Shown: positions 8,414 through 12,192 of the stretch, piece by piece | How positions within the stretch are numbered: position 1 is the first letter of the stretch | Layout of the letters: each line of letters opens with the position of its first letter | Origin: Gryganskiella cystojenkinii | Lineage: Eukaryota; Mortierellomycota; Mortierellomycetes; Mortierellales; Mortierellaceae | DNA length: 12,192 bases | NCBI GenBank assembly: GCA_015852425.1 | Contig: JAAAIG010000981.1 | Location: forward strand, 1,073-13,264 | Direction: 5' to 3' | Notes under the pieces: generated by a model | Databases searched by the model: none | What the model was told of the DNA's origin: nothing | Seen by the model: the letters and a program-made list of their open reading frames with translations, nothing else | Made by a program: the position numbers and the translations under genes

Positions 8414-8505
8414 ATGCGATCGCCATCACCAACACCGTCAAGACAGCGACGATACTCGCAAGAACAACACCTCTCAAAATCAGGATCCTCAAGGACCGGC
8501 AATAG
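8350..8505 (+). other. Upstream ORF overlapping the RNF220-like start
   Basis: An ATG at 8350 opens a 51-codon frame ending at TAG 8503-8505. It overlaps the proposed start of the main frame (8414) in a different reading frame. Its ATG has C at -3, a weak context; a second in-frame ATG lies at 8386. It matters only if transcription starts upstream of 8350, which cannot be told from the sequence. No product is recognised. Confidence 0.35.
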
Positions 8506-10265
8506 CAGTTCCAAGGGCTATGAATCCCCCCAACGAGATTATAATTCGGCCATGAAGGGCAAAGCCGTCGCCAAAAATGCACAAGACATGGACATGGACA
8601 TGGACGTGGACACAGAGACGAGTCAATTTCACAGAGAGCACTCTCATAGTCCAACTCATTCAAGACACAGCAGCGATACTAGAGATCTGGGCATAGACCT
8701 CAACGATACTCAGAGTGAGCCTAGAACGCCCATAGAGAGCAGCAGCAGCTCTTCAAACCTTGCGAAACGACCCAAGAGGAACCCGTCTGTCAAGTGTCCC
8801 ATATGCCACGAAATTGTCGCACCAGGTCAATACCAACAGCACTATAGGATGGAGCTGGCTCTTATTGAAAATGGTTCCTCATTGGAAAGGTAAAATACGA
8901 TTGGCACTCTGGAAATCATCACAAAAGTTTGTATCCAGCTCACGCATCGTGGCAAGTCTCTCAAAACCATCCGCCATTTCTTTTCGTTTTCTTAGCACAA
9001 GAGGCAAACGTGGAGCTGCGATAGCGGCAACAAAGCATATCACGAAGGGGAAAAGTCGTGCTTCTGGAGTCGATTATGAAAAGCGCACAGTAAGTCCAGG
9101 ATTAGAACGGAGCAACTGTCTCATATTATTCTTCAGTTTGATTACCCATTTCTAAACCTTCGATTGTTTATGATCTTAGCTGGTGCGGGACGTCCAAAAG
9201 AGAAGAGCTGCACGACAAAACAACAAAGACTCTCCTACCCCAACAGGAGGGTCTTCCAGTGGCAATCTGGATTTGGGGCTCGTTGGCGCGCTTGCTGGCG
9301 ACTCGATCGGGGACGAGGACTCTCCAGCGACTTGCTTCATTTGCAATGAGCGACTCTACGGATCGCTGGAAGATATCAACTCTCATATCGACGCCTGTCT
9401 CACGAATCCACAACCCGCACATCATGTAGCCAATGCAAGTGGACCCTCAAGAGGGAACACACCGGCATCAAACTCTGGACGAAGTTCTGTCGCCACCACG
9501 CCGAGCACTCACGTCGTGGATTCGTTTGAGGAATATACCTGGGCTGGCCAGACCAGAGTCCGAGCCACTGCCCTCTTTGAAGGAGGTATGGGTTCTTTAG
9601 GGTCTGGCTCAAGGAGTGTCCAGGAGGACATCGATGACGATCTGGATATAGAGGACGATGAGGAGGATGAGTACGGGGGAGCGCAGTTCACGGAGCGGGA
9701 CGTGGTCCAGAACGAGGTCGATCCGGACGCAGAAGAACTTCGAGAAATCGTGATCGCCTCCAGCTCTGCAGTTCAGAGGCCGCCGTCGCCACCGCCACGG
9801 CAACGAAAACTTGCTGTTTCATCTACACCCTCGAGCTCATTCGACCGAGAGGTCGATATTGAAGATATGGGTGATGATCCGGGTGACGTCGACGACACCG
9901 TGATTGATGAGGACGCAGAGATCGACCTGGAGGGGGATGGGGACGAGAACGGAGATGCAGTTGAGGAAGAAGACGAGAGAGAGTCTGACAGGGTGAATGC
10001 TTTGATCAGCTCTGCGTTCGCCTCTGGTGACACCAAGCTGGTCATTGAGGCCCTCAGGGCCAAAATCAAGCACCTCGAGTCTGCGAACAAGAACGCTCCA
10101 ACCTGTCTGATATGTTTGGACCCATACACGGTCCCCTTGACATCTATCGTCTGTTGGCATGTCCACTGCGAAGCCTGCTGGATGAAAACTCTTGGGAGCA
10201 AGAAGCTTTGTCCACAGTGTCAAAAGATCACACTGCCAAAGGACCTTCGACGCATCTATCTATAG
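8414..10265 (+). CDS. RNF220-like RING-type E3 ubiquitin ligase
   Basis: Predicted E3 ubiquitin ligase. Exons 8414-8889, 8996-9089 and 9180-10265 give 551 residues. The order of parts matches animal RNF220: a disordered Ser/Pro-rich N-terminus, a CPIC...H zinc motif (C128, C131, H143) followed by a basic segment QKRRAARQ (about 196-203), a second CFIC...H...C zinc motif (C242, C245, H259, C263), two long acidic stretches, a predicted helix VIEALRAKIKHLES just before the RING, and a C-terminal C3HC4 RING (C499, C502, C515, H517, C520, C523, C534, C537). The signature CWHVHCEACW and the ending LCPQC...DLRRIYL are, from memory, near-identical to RNF220. Animal RNF220 ubiquitinates Sin3B and affects Wnt signalling; the fungal substrate is unknown. 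The ATG at 8414 is the first in this frame, with G at -3. It is divergent from GET3. Confidence 0.87.
8585..8611 (+). repeat. Coding hexanucleotide repeat (GACATG)n
   Basis: Three exact GACATG units followed by GACGTG and GAC, encoding alternating Asp-Met residues (DMDMDMDVD) in the disordered N-terminus of the RNF220-like protein. Such a tract is likely to vary in length between strains. Confidence 0.75.
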
Positions 10266-10268
10266 AAA

Positions 10269-10274
10269 AATAAA
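10269..10274 (+). terminator. Poly(A) signal AATAAA next to the RNF220-like stop
   Basis: AATAAA begins only four bases after the stop codon (10263-10265). If used, the 3' untranslated region would be very short. An E-box-like CACGTGAC follows at 10277-10284. Confidence 0.4.
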
Positions 10275-10276
10275 AG

Positions 10277-10284
10277 CACGTGAC
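10277..10284. promoter_or_regulatory. E-box CACGTGAC (GTCACGTG on the minus strand)
   Basis: Palindromic CACGTG with a flanking AC gives GTCACGTG on the minus strand, the consensus of bHLH factors such as Cbf1, Pho4 and USF types. It lies just past the stop of the RNF220-like gene. A single 8-bp site can occur by chance, so its function is uncertain. Confidence 0.3.
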
Positions 10285-10463
10285 CCTCAAACGCACAAAA
10301 GATGGCCTTGACCATGGGGCATGGTCGCTGCGGATTGAAGGGGAGAAGCGGGGGAAGTGGGGTTGGTGGGGGTGAAGAGATGACAAGGAGAGAGAGGCGG
10401 CGCGGGGATACAGGGAGAGTTGACGCATACCAAAGGAAATGAGTAACGCGCTCTCCTTCTTAC

Positions 10464-10506
10464 CAGGGATGCTCACTGTTCCAGAACTCTTTGCAAAGAA
10501 AGAACA
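10464..10506 (-). other. Isolated exon-like segment with strong splice sites
   Basis: On the minus strand a strong acceptor (gtctgttttttctcag, ending at 10507) precedes a 43-nt block that ends at a good donor (CCTG|gtaagaag at 10463). A further acceptor-like cccttcaatccgcag lies downstream near 10330. No coding exon with an ATG could be linked upstream, so this may be part of a spliced antisense or non-coding transcript, or a chance arrangement. Confidence 0.25.
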
Positions 10507-11333
10507 CTGAGAAAAAACAGACAAACAAAACGTGAGCTGCGAAGGGTGCGCAACAAACCTCCTCTTTCAGTGTCAAATGGGCAAGCGAAATCTAGAGTTA
10601 TGCGGAGTACGATGCAGGCAGGAGTCAGAAACCGGGGTGAGAAAACGCGAAAAGAGGGGCGAGCACTTTTTTTTTATTTATGTTAAAAAACGGAATCGGA
10701 GCCAACCGTTCCAACGCAGGCCTGGATGAATATATTTTCGAATACAAAAAAAAGGGACAGGCTAGCTATTACCGGTGAAGAAGGAGGCAGGAGAGAGAAA
10801 TGTAAAGAGGAGACTTTTTGAAAAGAGTTGACAACGAGAAGCGCAAGAGAGGGCGTGCATTGTTATAGAAGACAATTCAGCGAATCAAAGCATAGGTCTA
10901 CGACTTCCCTTTTTTGATCGAAGCTAGTACCTGCCGCCGACGACTGAGTGGTAAAAAAGTATAGAAGGCATATCGGAGCTAATGCCTGTAGAGAACTTGG
11001 AGGAAAACCGCATTCTCGGGGAATCGAAAAACGAGATCGAGATGCTGTGCTTCTACGATTAGGCAGAGCTCGCACGTCGGTGAAGGAATCGAAGGATAGA
11101 AAAAAAGGCAAGGCTGTGTCAATCAGGACCGCCAATGTTTTTGTTAAACCTGAGTGTTTAGATACAAGGAGCAAACGAGTTGTTTTGCTCCGGCGCTTTT
11201 AGATTTTTGCCTCGGGCAACTCTCTGTGCATGGGCATAACCATGAGCGCTGAGAAGTAGACATGCACTACAATAGAGAGAAAGCACAATGTGCGCGAGGG
11301 AGAGCCTACAACACGAAAAGTAATCAACGACGA

Positions 11334-11345
11334 TATCGCGCGATA
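11334..11345. repeat. 12-bp perfect palindrome TATCGCGCGATA
   Basis: Perfect inverted repeat centred on CGCGCG in the gene-poor region. The symmetry does not extend further. It could be a dimeric-factor site or chance. Confidence 0.4.
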
Positions 11346-11821
11346 ATATCCGTTGGATCCTCCGCTGATGGAGTGCAGTCGGCTTTTTCTTTTTTTTTTG
11401 CGCTTCTGCTTTTCGACGTTGGTTTAATTACTTTTTCAGGAGCAGAAGGACGCGCGATGAGATGGAAACAAAAACCATGATCGTAGACAAGAGGAGTGAA
11501 AAGAGAAACAATAGAGTTCCACGAGAGTCGTATGAGAAGGCTATGTCTCATTTCTCCTTCTACTGGAAAAGAAAGAGAGACTAGAAGAAATGAGATGGAC
11601 GATACTGAGCATTCTGCCACAGCACTTCACTGATCACTCCTGTTTTCGTCTTTTGAGCCGAGCGCTCTCTCCCAATTTGTCGCCATTCTAGCGAGCCCAA
11701 ACACGGGACCATATTGTTCTTATGATCTCTGACAAGACGATCTTCTCTGCGATTAACGAGAAACAAAAAGCACAAGCCAACAGTAATTCTATGCGAACGA
11801 GCCGACGCAGAAACAGAAAAG

Positions 11822-11837
11822 CCGAAACCATTTTCGG
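11822..11837. repeat. Small hairpin CCGAAA-CCAT-TTTCGG
   Basis: Six-base-pair stem with a four-base loop. It is too short to indicate an RNA gene alone, and no U tract follows that would suggest Pol III termination. Confidence 0.3.
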
Positions 11838-11929
11838 TCTCCAAAAAAAGGCGAGATGGGACAAGATCTCGACTTTGCGGATCAAAAAACGAGTTTCTCT
11901 GTGCTTTGACCGGGATCGTATATCATGCA

Positions 11930-12192
11930 TGTAATTTCAAGCTCAGGTGGAATTGGTTTCTTTGATCGTTCCTGTTCTTTGCGGCTAGGAGCCCATTGTA
12001 AGTTCTCTGTCTCCTCTCTTCTTCACTCTCTGTCTTCCGTCGTTTGCTCTTTCTTTCTTGAATATTTCTTTCTCTTTACCTCTCTCTCCCTCTCCGTCTA
12101 TCTCCTTTAAATCTGGATTGTCTGCATTTATAACTTTACACACCTCCTTCGTTTAGTCCTTGAACAAAATTTGCCACGCCGAGAAATTTTCC
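11930..12192 (+). promoter_or_regulatory. Pyrimidine-rich stretch, possible promoter/leader of the next gene
   Basis: From about 12001 to 12110 the plus strand becomes strongly C/T-rich, as is common upstream of fungal start codons. It begins right after a donor-like GTAAGT (11998-12003), and a TATAAC-like sequence occurs near 12129. This may be the promoter or an intron in the 5' leader of a plus-strand gene lying beyond the window. No start codon of that gene is identified. Confidence 0.3.

Larger units (their letters stand above)
10266..11929. other. Gene-poor region, about 1.7 kb, no convincing gene
   Basis: All six frames give only short ORFs of low-complexity, Ser/Arg/Lys-rich sequence with no recognised motif. 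No tRNA, rRNA, spliceosomal RNA or telomerase-template signature was spotted by eye. The stretch is purine-rich on the plus strand (many GAGA/AAAG runs). Local features are an isolated exon-like block on the minus strand (10464-10506), a 12-bp palindrome (11334-11345) and a small hairpin (11822-11837). It could hold an unrecognised non-coding transcript, long UTRs or simply intergenic DNA. Confidence 0.6.

Noticed and set aside
9773..10223. Minus-strand ORFs of 128-142 codons opposite the RING exon
   Set aside because: Antisense shadows of the acidic and RING-coding exon; the serine runs simply mirror the Asp/Glu codons of the other strand.
10228..10524. Minus-strand 98-codon frame antisense to the RNF220-like 3' end
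   Set aside because: It has no ATG at its start, is low complexity and has no recognised motif. Only the exon-like 10464-10506 part was kept, as a finding.
10863..11174. Minus-strand ORF of 103 codons, and similar ORFs to 11930
   Set aside because: Ser/Arg/Leu-rich composition typical of chance frames, with no motif, no supporting splice joins and mutual overlaps on both strands.
10266..12192. tRNA, snRNA, RNase P RNA or telomerase RNA gene
   Set aside because: I looked by eye for box B, U1/U2/U6 signatures and TTAGGG-type templates on both strands and found none. A covariance search would be more sensitive.
1..12192. CRISPR array, transposon, viral remnant or toxin system
   Set aside because: No regularly spaced repeats, transposase, integrase, viral or toxin-like reading frame was seen; the content is spliced eukaryotic housekeeping genes.

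Overview
The window is intron-rich eukaryotic nuclear DNA, almost certainly from a filamentous fungus. Introns are short (most about 50-120 nt, a few 200-280 nt) with GT-AG ends and yeast-like CTAAC/CTGAC/TACTAAT branch sites. The genes are compact housekeeping genes in fungal versions (Bur1-type CDK9, single-RRM U2B'', Get3), and the spacers are short. An early-diverging fungus such as Mortierellomycotina or Mucoromycota fits the intron density and the presence of an RNF220-type RING protein. That placement is inference from style, not a database match.

Layout from left to right: (1) 111-1968 (+), the 3' six exons of a CDK9/BUR1 transcription-elongation kinase whose 5' end lies outside the window; (2) 2437-3712 (-), a cytosolic cyclophilin A-type prolyl isomerase in six exons, one of them a 6-nt microexon; (3) 3939-4771 (+), the U2 snRNP protein B'' (Msl1 type) in three exons; (4) 5135-6359 (-), an unrecognised disordered protein of about 368 residues with NPF and FG-like motifs; (5) 6500-8148 (-), the tail-anchored-protein targeting ATPase GET3 in six exons; (6) 8414-10265 (+), an RNF220-like RING E3 ligase in three exons; (7) 10266-12192, about 1.9 kb with no convincing gene, ending in a pyrimidine-rich stretch that may be the promoter or leader of a following plus-strand gene.

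The genes do not form one pathway. They are ordinary nuclear neighbours: transcription elongation, protein folding, splicing, membrane-protein targeting and ubiquitination. Two divergent pairs (cyclophilin/U2B'' and GET3/RNF220-like) share short intergenic promoters of 226 and 265 bp. The first carries a perfect 14-bp CRE palindrome. Exon joins were reconstructed by hand from splice consensus, reading phase and remembered family motifs, and every internal join is phase-consistent.

No CRISPR array, mobile element, tRNA, rRNA, virus or toxin gene was recognised. The most unusual features are the 6-nt microexon in the cyclophilin active-site region, the histidine/glycine-rich tail of the kinase, a short last exon behind a 16-T tract in the unknown gene, an overlapping upstream ORF before the RING gene, and an isolated exon-like segment on the minus strand at 10464-10506.
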